Assembly (NCBI GenBank): GCA_017474285.1
Contig: JAFVHT010000038.1
Span: 1-48,189 of the forward strand
Direction: 5' to 3'
From: Acetobacter sp.
GTDB taxonomy: Bacteria > Pseudomonadota > Alphaproteobacteria > Acetobacterales > Acetobacteraceae
Length of the DNA stretch: 48,189 nt
In this document: in pieces, positions 17,843 through 28,704 of the stretch
How the letters are laid out: every line of letters begins with the position of its first letter
Position numbering within the stretch: the first letter of the stretch is position 1
The notes under the pieces: generated by a model
What the model saw: the letters and a program-made list of their open reading frames with translations, nothing else
Told to the model about the DNA's origin: nothing
Databases searched by the model: none
Program-made: the position numbers and the translations under genes

Positions 17843-18118
17843 ATGAACGAAGACAAGTTCGATATGGACGATATGTGGAAGATGTACATGACCTTCTGTA
17901 AGAAATACTGGATATACCAAGGACTCTTAGGAAGTGTTATGACTTTGTCATGGGTACTCACCATCCTGTACGGTATATGTTACTTCCATAGAAGTTGGTT
18001 ACACTGGACGAACTGTTTAGATACAGTTGAGTTGATCTTGATAGTGGTGTTCATGACAGTAACACTTATCTTAGATGCTCTGCACGAAGGTCCTTATGAG
18101 GATGTAGATGATGACTGA
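17843..18118 (+). CDS. Unrecognised small two-helix membrane protein
   Basis: The 91-residue product has an acidic cytoplasmic-looking start (MNEDKFDMDDMW), one membrane helix near residues 31-49 and a second at about 63-79, then an acidic end (YEDVDDD). AAGGAG lies 10 bases before ATG 17843, so translation is well supported. I know no family. It has both termini acidic and an odd density of Met and Trp at the start. It is preceded by an inverted-repeat-rich leader. Function unknown; a phage- or island-type small membrane protein is possible but not shown. Confidence 0.6.
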   Translation: MNEDKFDMDDMWKMYMTFCKKYWIYQGLLGSVMTLSWVLTILYGICYFHRSWLHWTNCLDTVELILIVVFMTVTLILDALHEGPYEDVDDD

Positions 18119-18409
18119 TCTCACCTCACTTGTAGGTATACATAACTCTTTTCTCAATTCTCAATCATTTTTTTAAACGCCCTTATTTTTAGAAAAGCTC
18201 AAAGATCACTTTCCTTTACTTTTTATAACAATTTTTATTGATAAACTCCTTTTTTATAAGGGCATAGTGGACGTGATTCTCTTGCCTATCTCATGTTAAT
18301 CATATACAGTTTTCACTGGTAGCTGATATATGTGCCTTTCTGAGGGCTCTATATTCTTTGCGTTTTATATCTGCAACTTACTCTCAACATTCAGTAATGG
18401 ATAACCATC

Positions 18410-19630
18410 ATGATGAAAATAAAAGTCAAAAACCCGATTGTAGAAATGGACGGGGATGAAATGACCCGTATTATATGGCATTTTATCCGCGAACGCCTTA
18501 TTTTGCCCTATCTCGACATCGATCTTAAATATTATGATCTCGGCATCGAACATCGTGATGCCACAGACGATCAAGTCACTATTGACGCGGCTGAAGCCAC
18601 GAAAAAATACGGCGTTGCCGTTAAATGCGCCACAATTACCCCTGATGAAGCTCGGGTTAAAGAATTTAACCTTAAAAAAATGTGGCGTTCGCCTAATGGT
18701 ACCATTCGTAACATTCTTGATGGTACTATTTTTCGTGAGCCTATTGTTTGCTCTAATGTACCACGTCTTGTGCCCCACTGGACAAAACCTATCGTTATTG
18801 GTCGGCATGCCTATGGCGATATTTATCGTGCCACTGAAACAAAAATCCCCGGTCCTGGTAAAGTAACACTCAATTACATGCCTGCTGATGGAGGTGAGGC
18901 TGTTACTTTAGACGTACACGATTTTAAAGGACCCGGCGTAGCGTTAGGTATGCATAATACGCGTGCCTCTATTGAGGGGTTTGCACGGGCTTCGCTTTCC
19001 TATGGGCGTGATCGACAGCTGCCCGTTTATCTTTCCACCAAAAACACTATTTTGAAAGCCTATGATGGTCTATTCAAAGATGTATTTCAGGAAATCTATG
19101 ATAAAGACTTCAAAGCTGATTTCGAAAAACTTGGTTTGACTTACGAACATCGTCTTATCGATGACATGGTCGCCTGTGCTCTGAAATGGTCTGGTGGCTA
19201 TGTGTGGGCGTGTAAAAATTATGATGGTGATGTTGAAAGTGATATTGTTGCCCAAGGGTTTGGTAGTTTAGGGTTGATGACTTCTGTTCTCCTTAACCCC
19301 ACCGGAGATGTTGTTGAGGCAGAAGCGGCTCATGGTACGGTGACACGTCACTATCGTGAGCATCAAAAAGGCAAGCCCACAAGCACAAACCCCATTGCCT
19401 CCATTTTTGCTTGGACGCGTGGTCTTGCCTATCGTGGTAAGTTTGACAATACGCCAGATGTTATTCATTTTGCCAAAACCTTAGAGCAGGTTTGCATTGA
19501 CGCTGTTCAAGATGGACAAATGACAAAAGATCTTGCACTTCTTGTTGGCAACAACACACCGTGGCTCAACACGCAAGATTTCCTTGATGTGCTTGATAAA
19601 CGCCTTAAAATAGCGTTAGCGAAAGTTTAA
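18410..19630 (+). CDS. icd: NADP-dependent isocitrate dehydrogenase (eukaryote-like type)
   Basis: The enzyme oxidises isocitrate to 2-oxoglutarate in the TCA cycle. The 406-residue homolog starts [20 protein letters not shown], carries the substrate-binding segment [19 protein letters not shown] and the NADP-site regions [11 protein letters not shown] and [12 protein letters not shown]. This dimeric type occurs in mitochondria and many alphaproteobacteria. Start is one of two adjacent ATG codons (18410 or 18413); the ribosome binding site is weak. 2-oxoglutarate made here is the ligand of P-II, whose gene lies 2 kb away, but linkage proves nothing. Confidence 0.96.
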   Translation: MMKIKVKNPIVEMDGDEMTRIIWHFIRERLILPYLDIDLKYYDLGIEHRDATDDQVTIDAAEATKKYGVAVKCATITPDEARVKEFNLKKMWRSPNGTIRNILDGTIFREPIVCSNVPRLVPHWTKPIVIGRHAYGDIYRATETKIPGPGKVTLNYMPADGGEAVTLDVHDFKGPGVALGMHNTRASIEGFARASLSYGRDRQLPVYLSTKNTILKAYDGLFKDVFQEIYDKDFKADFEKLGLTYEHRLIDDMVACALKWSGGYVWACKNYDGDVESDIVAQGFGSLGLMTSVLLNPTGDVVEAEAAHGTVTRHYREHQKGKPTSTNPIASIFAWTRGLAYRGKFDNTPDVIHFAKTLEQVCIDAVQDGQMTKDLALLVGNNTPWLNTQDFLDVLDKRLKIALAKV

Positions 19631-19646
19631 TCACATGTATTTTTTA

Positions 19647-19680
19647 CCCCTCGCCTTTTGTTAAAGTCGAGGGGGTTTTC
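19647..19680 (+). terminator. Rho-independent terminator of icd
   Basis: CCCCTCG (19647-19653) pairs with CGAGGGG (19668-19674) over a 14-nt loop, followed by GTTTTC. It lies 17 bp after the icd stop. Confidence 0.85.
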
Positions 19681-19806
19681 TTATCTGCCCCAATAGGTTT
19701 TTTAAACTGTCAAAATTATAAAAATTAAAATCCTTTTTATTTTATTATGTGTGCTAAACTCTAAAGAAAATTTTAACCTTTGTAGATAAATATAGGATTT
19801 TTATTG

Positions 19807-20832
19807 ATGACTGTCTCCTCCCACTCCCTTGAAACGGATGTTGCCATTATTGGTGCTGGTCCCGTTGGGTTATTTGCAGCGTTTCAATGCTCCATGCTGC
19901 GCTTACATTGCGTTTTAATTGATGTTCTACCCCAAATAGGTGGACAATGCACGACGCTTTACCCTGAAAAACCTATTTATGATATTCCAGCCCACCCAGC
20001 TATTGAAAGCGCACAGCTTATTGCCAATCTTGAACGCCAAATTGCAACCTTTACCATTCCACGCCTGTTAGAACATAAAGTTGAACAACTCTCGGGTAGA
20101 CGAGGTGACTTTCTTCTTGTCACGCATAAACAAACACAAATTCATGCTAAAGCCGTTATTATTGCAGCAGGAGCAGGTGCTTTTTGTCACAACCGCCCTC
20201 CGCTTGAAGGTTTAAAATCCTTTGAAGAGAGCGGGGCTGTACAATATTGCGTACACAATAAAGCCGAGTTTCAAGGAAAATCCCTTGTTATCGCAGGTGG
20301 AGGAGATTCTGCACTTGATTGGGCGCTCACGTTAGCAGACTACGCCGATAAAATTTACCTTGTCCATCGTAGAGATCATTTTCGTGGTTCACCTGAAAGT
20401 CTGCACCGATTAGATCAGGTTATAACCACTGGACGTATCGAAAAAGTTGTGCCGTATCAACTCCACGCTCTCCATGGCGATCATGGTATACTTTGCAGTG
20501 TTGATGTCATTCATAGAGAGGGTAATATTCGCACTCTTCATGCCGATGTTTTACTGCCTTTTTTTGGTCTGACGACAGATCTCGGTCCCATAGCCCTTTG
20601 GGGGATCAATACAACGCGCACAACTATTCCCGTAACCCCGTCAACGTGTGAAACAAGCCTTTCAGGTCTTTTTGCCATAGGAGACATTGCTCATTACCCG
20701 GGAAAATTAAAACTTATTCTTCAAGGGTTTAGCGAGGCGGCTATGGCAGCCCATGCTATTTACCCCATTATTCACCCCGATCATGTTCTCCACTTTGAAC
20801 ATTCGACTACCAAAGGGGTCCCGTCTCTTTAA
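19807..20832 (+). CDS. Ferredoxin-NADP reductase (thioredoxin reductase-like type)
   Basis: The 341-residue protein has two dinucleotide-binding folds: FAD site GAGPVGLFAAFQC at about 15-27 and NADP site IAGGGDSALDWAL near 160-172, and PQIGGQCTTLYPEKPIYDIP after the first. It has no CxxC redox pair between them, so it is not a thioredoxin reductase. This matches the YumC/ferredoxin-NADP reductase 2 group, which passes electrons between NADPH and ferredoxin or flavodoxin. ATG 19807 is chosen over the adjoining TTG 19804. It may be the electron supply of iron-sulfur and reductive pathways. Confidence 0.92.
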   Translation: MTVSSHSLETDVAIIGAGPVGLFAAFQCSMLRLHCVLIDVLPQIGGQCTTLYPEKPIYDIPAHPAIESAQLIANLERQIATFTIPRLLEHKVEQLSGRRGDFLLVTHKQTQIHAKAVIIAAGAGAFCHNRPPLEGLKSFEESGAVQYCVHNKAEFQGKSLVIAGGGDSALDWALTLADYADKIYLVHRRDHFRGSPESLHRLDQVITTGRIEKVVPYQLHALHGDHGILCSVDVIHREGNIRTLHADVLLPFFGLTTDLGPIALWGINTTRTTIPVTPSTCETSLSGLFAIGDIAHYPGKLKLILQGFSEAAMAAHAIYPIIHPDHVLHFEHSTTKGVPSL

Positions 20833-20853
20833 GAAAGAGTGTCAGAAAAAGGG

Positions 20854-20880
20854 AAAAGGCGCGTTAAACGCGCCTTTTTT
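20854..20880 (+). terminator. Rho-independent terminator of ferredoxin-NADP reductase gene
   Basis: AAAAGGCGCGT (20854-20864) and ACGCGCCTTTT (20868-20878) form an 11-bp GC-cored stem with a short loop and a T-run. The A-run before it makes it usable in both directions, so it may also stop the minus-strand lipoprotein gene. Confidence 0.88.
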
Positions 20881-20901
20881 ATTTATCGTGCAAAAAAAAC
20901 T

Positions 20902-21507
20902 CTAATTTTTAAAAGCACCTGACTTTTGTAGAGCTTGACACCCATCTACGAAAGGCTTAAGGCTCTTCGGATTCGGCGGGTAATCTAAATAATTATGCTC
21001 AAAAAGCCACAGAGAACTTAAAACCTCTGGATGTGCAATGGTATATGAATCAGAACATGTTTCTTGAGAGGGGGCAGGAAATTCCTTTACAAGAGGAAGA
21101 ATGCTTTCACAACCGCTCCAAAAAAGTTCCAAGCCAGTTTCGTCATTAACGCTTAACTTGCCAAGTTTCGTTACAAGATAAGGATGTGCCTTGATATAGT
21201 CAGCAGAACATGTTTCTTGAGACGCATTAACAGAATATTTTTGTAGTTCTTTCAAATTTTTCTCTGCTTGCTCATGCTGTTGCTGTAACTTATCACAACC
21301 ATTAGTATATGCCTTAACATCACTCGGTAGCTGACCACGACCAGTCCATAAAGCTGCTACAGATTCCTTAAGTCTCTTTTTAATATCGGGGTGCTTTTCT
21401 AAATACTCATTAGAACAGGTTTCTTTTGTTGCCTTTGGCATTTTCTTCCCACAACCCGCCAAAGGAATAACAAGGCATAAAACTAAAAGCAAAAAGTTCT
21501 TATTCAT
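20902..21507 (-). CDS. Three-module ETCS-repeat lipoprotein (copy B)
   Basis: From ATG 21507 (an upstream ATG at 21522 is in frame) the 201-residue product has a lipoprotein signal peptide with lipobox LAGC and Cys19. The mature part carries three modules beginning ETCSNEYLEKHPD, ETCSADYIKAHPY and ETCSDSYTIAHPE. Each ends with a second Cys (GCDK, GCES, GCQA), so a module has a Cys at each end of 40-65 residues. I do not know this family. It should be attached to the inner or outer membrane facing the periplasm; the paired Cys suggest disulfides. A related gene and a broken copy lie upstream on the same strand. Confidence 0.75.
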   Translation of the reverse strand: MNKNFLLLVLCLVIPLAGCGKKMPKATKETCSNEYLEKHPDIKKRLKESVAALWTGRGQLPSDVKAYTNGCDKLQQQHEQAEKNLKELQKYSVNASQETCSADYIKAHPYLVTKLGKLSVNDETGLELFWSGCESILPLVKEFPAPSQETCSDSYTIAHPEVLSSLWLFEHNYLDYPPNPKSLKPFVDGCQALQKSGAFKN

Positions 21508-21587
21508 TTTGTTACCGATCATTTTCGTTTGTTACTATGCATTGCAAAAGTCTACCCTTACAACGCATACAATAAAACGTATAGAGT

Positions 21588-22105
21588 TTAAAACCTCGCA
21601 ATAAAACAGTAAAAAGTCTCTTTGACAGAGTAAAAGAGGGAGATTTTAGGCTTGATGTTGTATTTATTATCAATCCAAATATCAACGTTTCCATTGTAGA
21701 CTCCCAAATTATAACAAGCCTCACCAAAATAAGTATAAGAAGCCCCCAACATACCATCCAGCCCTCTTCTCGTAAGTCTCGGATAGGCTTTGAGAATTTC
21801 TGAATGAGCTTTCAAATAGTTAGCAGAACACATTTCTTTCGTTACCGTTGCACGCGCTTCTGCTTGGCTTTTACTTGAATCGATGGTTTCTCTGGACCCC
21901 TTGCAAAATCGTGACAAGCTTCATCAAAAAACTGCTTCAAATACGTATTTACATTGCTCGCTGTCAATTCTAGAAAATCTGACTCCTTTTTATCAACTAG
22001 TAAATGCTCTTTCAAAAATTCTGGGTGGTCTTTTGGGTGGTCTTTTACATAACCTTCCGAACATGTTTCTTCATTTGCAACCGCCCCAGCAGCTTTACGA
22101 AGCGA
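21588..22105 (-). pseudogene. Broken ETCS-repeat lipoprotein copy
   Basis: Minus-strand sequence here encodes two modules in different frames. The first (22088 to about 21905) reads EETCSEGYVKDHPKDHPEF and ends DEACHDFA; the second (from about 21915 down to 21588) reads KEMCSANYLKAHSEIL and ends FGEACYNLG. The frame changes near a GGGG run around 21900. There is no signal peptide or start at the 5' end, and a stop stands just upstream. A 12-bp tandem duplication (22022-22045) gives the doubled KDHP. It looks like a paralogue of its two neighbours that lost its front and its frame. Confidence 0.7.
22022..22045. repeat. Exact 12-bp tandem duplication in the broken lipoprotein copy
   Basis: Twelve bases at 22022-22033 (TGGGTGGTCTTT) are repeated at 22034-22045, doubling residues KDHP without changing the frame. 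Confidence 0.92.
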
Positions 22106-22110
22106 TTATT

Positions 22111-22731
22111 TCAGTTTAAATTTTTTTTCGCTTCTTTCTCAAAATCATAACAAGCTGAACTAAAAGCTCCATTAACATCATCTTCGCTTATAAGACCAGA
22201 GTCATTTTTTGAAATTGGTAAATGATCTTTCAAAAATTGTGGATGGGATTCTACATACCCATCTGAACATGCTTCTTTCGTAACAATAGCACGCGCCTCC
22301 GTTAGAAGTTTTTCTCTCCTTTCGTTCTTCAAGTCATAACAGGCTTCACTAAAAGTACTCCTGACGTCATCTTCGCTTATAAGACCAGAATCACTTTTCG
22401 CAATCGGTAAATGATCTTTCAAAAATTCAGGATGATTTTTCACATAACCTTTTGAACATGTTTCCCCCGTTGTAAGAGTACGCGCTGTACCCATAAGCGC
22501 TTTAAGTGCTTTTTCTCTTTTAGCAGTTTCTTCCATCCGTTTCACTAATGCGCAACTTTGTTCAAAACGAACCAATTCAGCTCCGTCTGATTTAAAAAGT
22601 TTCTGAAGATCAGGGTGCTTTTCCAAATACTCATTAGAACAAGTTTCTTGAGATGCCACAGGCGCGTGTTTTTTACACGCAGAAAGAGAAACCGCCACCA
22701 AACACAGCATAAAAAGAAAGGATTTTTTCAT
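22111..22731 (-). CDS. Three-module ETCS-repeat lipoprotein (copy A)
   Basis: The 206-residue product starts with a lipoprotein signal peptide whose lipobox is LSAC (Cys19). Modules follow: ETCSNEYLEKHPDLQKL, ETCSKGYVKNHPEFLKDHLP and EACSDGYVESHPQFLKDHLP. Modules 2 and 3 are nearly identical over about 60 residues, including GLISEDDV and ACYD ends, pointing to a recent internal duplication. Module 1 matches the first module of copy B (ETCSNEYLEKHPD) best. The frame ends in an A8 run just before the stop (EAKKNLN), so the C-terminus could vary in length. Function unknown; periplasmic lipid-anchored location is well supported. Confidence 0.78.
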   Translation of the reverse strand: MKKSFLFMLCLVAVSLSACKKHAPVASQETCSNEYLEKHPDLQKLFKSDGAELVRFEQSCALVKRMEETAKREKALKALMGTARTLTTGETCSKGYVKNHPEFLKDHLPIAKSDSGLISEDDVRSTFSEACYDLKNERREKLLTEARAIVTKEACSDGYVESHPQFLKDHLPISKNDSGLISEDDVNGAFSSACYDFEKEAKKNLN

Positions 22732-22847
22732 AAATATCTCTCGTTATATATAAATAAACTTCGCCAGTGTTTCTGATTTATGATTTATCGTCGACATCGT
22801 TTCTCACTTTTTTCTCAGTCACACACAAGAGTTTCAACATAAAAAAT

Positions 22848-22878
22848 AAAAAGACTTTCCACATTAGAAAGCCTTTTT
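22848..22878 (-). terminator. Rho-independent terminator of ilvC
   Basis: AAAAAGACTTTC (22848-22859) and GAAAGCCTTTTT (22867-22878) pair over a 7-nt loop with one G-U type mismatch. A- and T-runs on both sides make it possibly bidirectional. It sits 42 bp after the ilvC stop. Confidence 0.82.
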
Positions 22879-22919
22879 ATGAACCTATTTCATTTTTAAA
22901 CAAAGAGTCTTTTAAGGTT

Positions 22920-24002
<1,083 letters not shown>

Positions 24003-24030
24003 CTAAAAACTGCAACAACCCAACAAACCA

Positions 24031-24540
24031 CTAAATTGTTTGTGGTCCACGACAGATAGAAGCGACACCTGTTCGCGAAATTTCTGCCAAACCTAACGAA
24101 CGCATCAACTCTATAAAACTATTTAGTTTATCACCAGAACCTGTCAGTTCAAAGATAAAAGAATGCGCCGTTGTATCGACAATCCGCGCTCTAAAAGCCT
24201 CTGCTATGCGCAGTGCTTCCGTACGCGTCTCACCCGACGAAACCACCTTAACAAGCGCCATTTCCCGTGCAACGTAAGGACCTTCCACCGTCAAATTGAC
24301 CACGCGTAAAACAGGCACCAAACGTTCAATTTGAACTTTTATTTGTGCCAACGTCGATGGCGTTCCTGATGTTACGATATTGACGCGTGACACCTTATTC
24401 AACGCATCAACTGGCGCAACTGTTAAACTTTCAATATTGTACCCCCTCCCTGAAAATAATTCAATAATACGGGCAAGGGCACCGCTCTCATTACCCACCA
24501 AAAGTGAGATAATCGCTGAACTAAAAGCTTCATGTTCCAT
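24031..24540 (-). CDS. ilvN: Acetolactate synthase small subunit
   Basis: This regulatory subunit gives acetolactate synthase its high activity and valine feedback. The 169-residue protein begins with an ACT domain (ISLLVGNESGALARIIELFSGRGYNIESL) typical of IlvN/IlvH, followed by a second ACT-like half with ELTGSGDKLNSFIELMRS. The gene lies 56 bp after ilvB, in the usual order. In sequence it is closer to the ilvH-type length than to the very short E. coli IlvN. Confidence 0.95.
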   Translation of the reverse strand: MEHEAFSSAIISLLVGNESGALARIIELFSGRGYNIESLTVAPVDALNKVSRVNIVTSGTPSTLAQIKVQIERLVPVLRVVNLTVEGPYVAREMALVKVVSSGETRTEALRIAEAFRARIVDTTAHSFIFELTGSGDKLNSFIELMRSLGLAEISRTGVASICRGPQTI

Positions 24541-24596
24541 GACGAGACTTCCTCAACACAAAACCCCTAACAAGACCGAAAAAGATAAACACATAG

Positions 24597-26423
<1,827 letters not shown>

Positions 26424-27476
26424 AATATCCTCTTTTAAACGTAGGGTTGAAAAATAGGGTAAAGGTATAGTTATTGGAGCAAGTTTAGAAACAAGAAATG
26501 AAATAATACTATTAAATTCACTTTTTTGGAATTGTTTATCCAAAGAAAAACACGCATTAATAACTTTTGTCAGCCCTTTTTCTGTAAGATCGTGATGCGC
26601 AAACCATGTTGCTTGCCGCTTCGTGTAGCGATACGTTGCTGTAATCGCACGTTCTGCCGCCTCATTTTCTGTGATATATCCAGCAAGCATGGCAGAAAGT
26701 TCTGGTACACCATGTGCACGCATAACGGGTAAGGCTGGGTCTACCCCTTGTTTTAGTAAAGCACGCACTTCTTCCACCGCTCCACCTGATACCATACTCG
26801 CAAACCTATGGGCAATACGCTCACGTAAAATCTGGCGTTCTGGTGCTAAACGAAGAGCAACAAACCGACAGGCAACAGGCGGTAAACTCTGTTGTTTTTG
26901 CCACCAACAAAGTCCTTTTCCTGTTGCCTTTAAAACTTCCCATGCACGTGCAATCCGTTGACTATCTTGAGCATGGAGATTTGCTGCTGTTTCTGGATCT
27001 AAAATTTGTAATTTGGCATGTACAGCCTCTGCCCCCTCTTGTGCCACAAGAGTACGGGCTTCTTGGCGCACGTGAGATGGACTTTCTGGAATCACAGATA
27101 ACCCCTGTGTTAACACATGTATATACAAACCCGTACCCCCACACAAAACGGGTAAACGCTTTGCTTTCCATGCTTCTGAAAGGGCTTCTAACGCTTGCGT
27201 GCGCCACCATGCCACATTACCCGATTGTTTTGCTGGTAATACACCGTATAAACGATGTGGTACGCTTTTTTCTTCTTCTTCTGTAGGACGTGCCGTCAAA
27301 ATACGCAAATCGCGGTAGACTTGCATAGAATCTGTGTTAATAATTGTTATATCTACATGTTGGGCTAAACTAAGGGCTAGAGCTGATTTACCAGACCCCG
27401 TTGGTCCTGCTATAATCAATGCTACAGGAATGTGCTCTTTTTGGAGGTGTTTTTTGGCGCGTCCTATTTGTTCCAC
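26424..27476 (-). CDS. miaA: tRNA dimethylallyltransferase (reads into ilvB)
   Basis: MiaA adds a dimethylallyl group to A37 of tRNAs reading UNN codons. It has the P-loop IAGPTGSGKSALALSL (about residues 21-36), the tRNA segment DSMQVYRDLRILTARPT, GGTGLYIHVLTQGL, and YTKRQATWFAHHDL near 291-304. Typical proteins stop at about 310-320 residues. Here the frame does not end: from residue 321 or so it runs through about 33 residues of AT-rich, intergenic-looking sequence (ending TLRLKEDI) straight into ilvB ATG 26423. A single extra A in the A6 run at 26522-26527 (minus strand) would restore a TGA right after FQKK. Either the fusion is real or it is a recent or sequencing one-base change. Confidence 0.9.
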
Positions 27477-27576
27477 AATATTCCCTTTCCTTTATTTTTT
27501 TATTTTGTTTTTAGTTTAATTTTTCAAGTTCTTGCTTGTCTTGTCCCATAACTTTTTCTAATCGTTGGCGTTTCTT

Positions 27577-28470
27577 ATGACCTCCCTTATTTTAACTCTT
27601 GTTGCTGAACGCGAGACAACATGTCTTACCCCTGCTCTTATTTCCCTTGCTCGTGATATTCTTTCCACCACAGAAGAGATGACGGTTCTCTCTCCTGAAG
27701 AAGCTGTTGATATTCCTTGTAATGCCACAGCTTGGGATAAACTTTCCACACTCCGCCACGCGTTTAAAAGCCACGCCATTGACCCTATTTTAACACCCGC
27801 CAAAAACCGCCAAAAGAGACTTCTCCTGTCTGATATGGATAGCACGATCGTTGCAAATGAAACATTAGATGATTTAGCACAACTTGCCGGCATTGGAGAG
27901 AAAATTGCTGCTATTACAGCACGTTCTATGAATGGGGAGTTAGATTTTGCCACTTCTCTTAACGAACGTGTTGCCCTGCTTCGTGGGTATCCTGCCCATT
28001 TACTCAAACAAGCATGGGAAAAAATACGCCTTAATACAGGGGCTATAACGCTTGTTCGCACAATGCGTGCCCATGGGGCTAAAACTGTGCTTGTTTCAGG
28101 AGGGTTTACTTATTTTACAGCTCAAGTCGCCGCTCTTTGCGGATTTGATGAACATTATGCAAACACGCTCCAACTCTCTCACAATAACACAGAACTCGCT
28201 GGCACCGTGCAACAGCCTGTACTCGGAGCTGAGAGTAAATTCAATATTCTCCAAGAATGCGCGCATAATCTTTCTTTGCCTTTATCAGACACACTTGCTA
28301 TTGGTGATGGTGCAAATGACCTTCCTATGCTCCGCACAGCGGGGTTAGGTCTTGCTTTTCATGCCAAACCGGTTGTACGCCAGACCATTACCGCCCAAAT
28401 TAACCATACCTCTTTACGAACAGTTCTCTTTGCGCAAGGTTACCCTGCTTCTGTTTTTACAGAAGAATAG
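27577..28470 (+). CDS. serB: Phosphoserine phosphatase
   Basis: SerB removes phosphate from phosphoserine in the last step of serine synthesis. The 297-residue protein belongs to the HAD superfamily: LLSDMDSTIVANETLDDLA holds the nucleophile DxD at its start, VSGGFTYFTAQVA is motif II, and IGDGANDLPMLRTAGLG is the motif IV acid pair. The N-terminal ~75 residues form the usual small domain. A TTG at 27565 is also open, but ATG 27577 is the more likely start; no good ribosome binding site is seen for either. It diverges from miaA. Confidence 0.94.
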   Translation: MTSLILTLVAERETTCLTPALISLARDILSTTEEMTVLSPEEAVDIPCNATAWDKLSTLRHAFKSHAIDPILTPAKNRQKRLLLSDMDSTIVANETLDDLAQLAGIGEKIAAITARSMNGELDFATSLNERVALLRGYPAHLLKQAWEKIRLNTGAITLVRTMRAHGAKTVLVSGGFTYFTAQVAALCGFDEHYANTLQLSHNNTELAGTVQQPVLGAESKFNILQECAHNLSLPLSDTLAIGDGANDLPMLRTAGLGLAFHAKPVVRQTITAQINHTSLRTVLFAQGYPASVFTEE

Positions 28471-28506
28471 AATAGTCATGCTAAACCTTCTTACGGATTT
28501 AAAACA

Positions 28507-28701
28507 ATGAAATTTGATCCACGTAAACCCTCAACATATCCTATTACTCGCATTGTCTGCGCCCTTGTCGGTCTATGGTTAATGTTCTATTGCTTTATGT
28601 TTTATCTCGCTTTACCGCAAGACTCCCCAGAACATGTTGCAAAACATATCGCCGCTCTTGCTGGGGGAGCAATTATTATTCTTTGTACTCTTTGGTTTTA
28701 A
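28507..28701 (+). CDS. Unrecognised two-helix membrane protein
   Basis: The 64-residue product has two hydrophobic helices, at about 15-36 (TRIVCALVGLWLMFYCFMFYL) and at about 46-63 (AALAGGAIIILCTLWF), joined by a polar loop SPEHVAKH. Its start MKFDPRKPSTYPI is basic, so both ends may face the cytoplasm. No family known to me. It lies 36 bp after serB and three bases before the convergent ELM1-like gene ends, so it must be short-transcribed. No strong ribosome binding site. Confidence 0.55.
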   Translation: MKFDPRKPSTYPITRIVCALVGLWLMFYCFMFYLALPQDSPEHVAKHIAALAGGAIIILCTLWF

Positions 28702-28704
28702 GCC

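Noticed and set aside
17746..17964. 72-codon minus-strand frame over the small membrane gene
   Set aside because: The plus-strand gene has a good ribosome binding site and membrane helices; the minus frame does not.
18119..18409. Small RNA or gene upstream of icd
   Set aside because: AT-rich sequence without a supported frame or stable fold that I could see.
26843..27286. 147-codon plus-strand frame over miaA
   Set aside because: Antisense shadow of miaA; low-complexity text and no start signal.
27558..28061. 167-codon minus-strand frame over serB
   Set aside because: Antisense shadow of serB with Ser/Arg-rich, function-free text.
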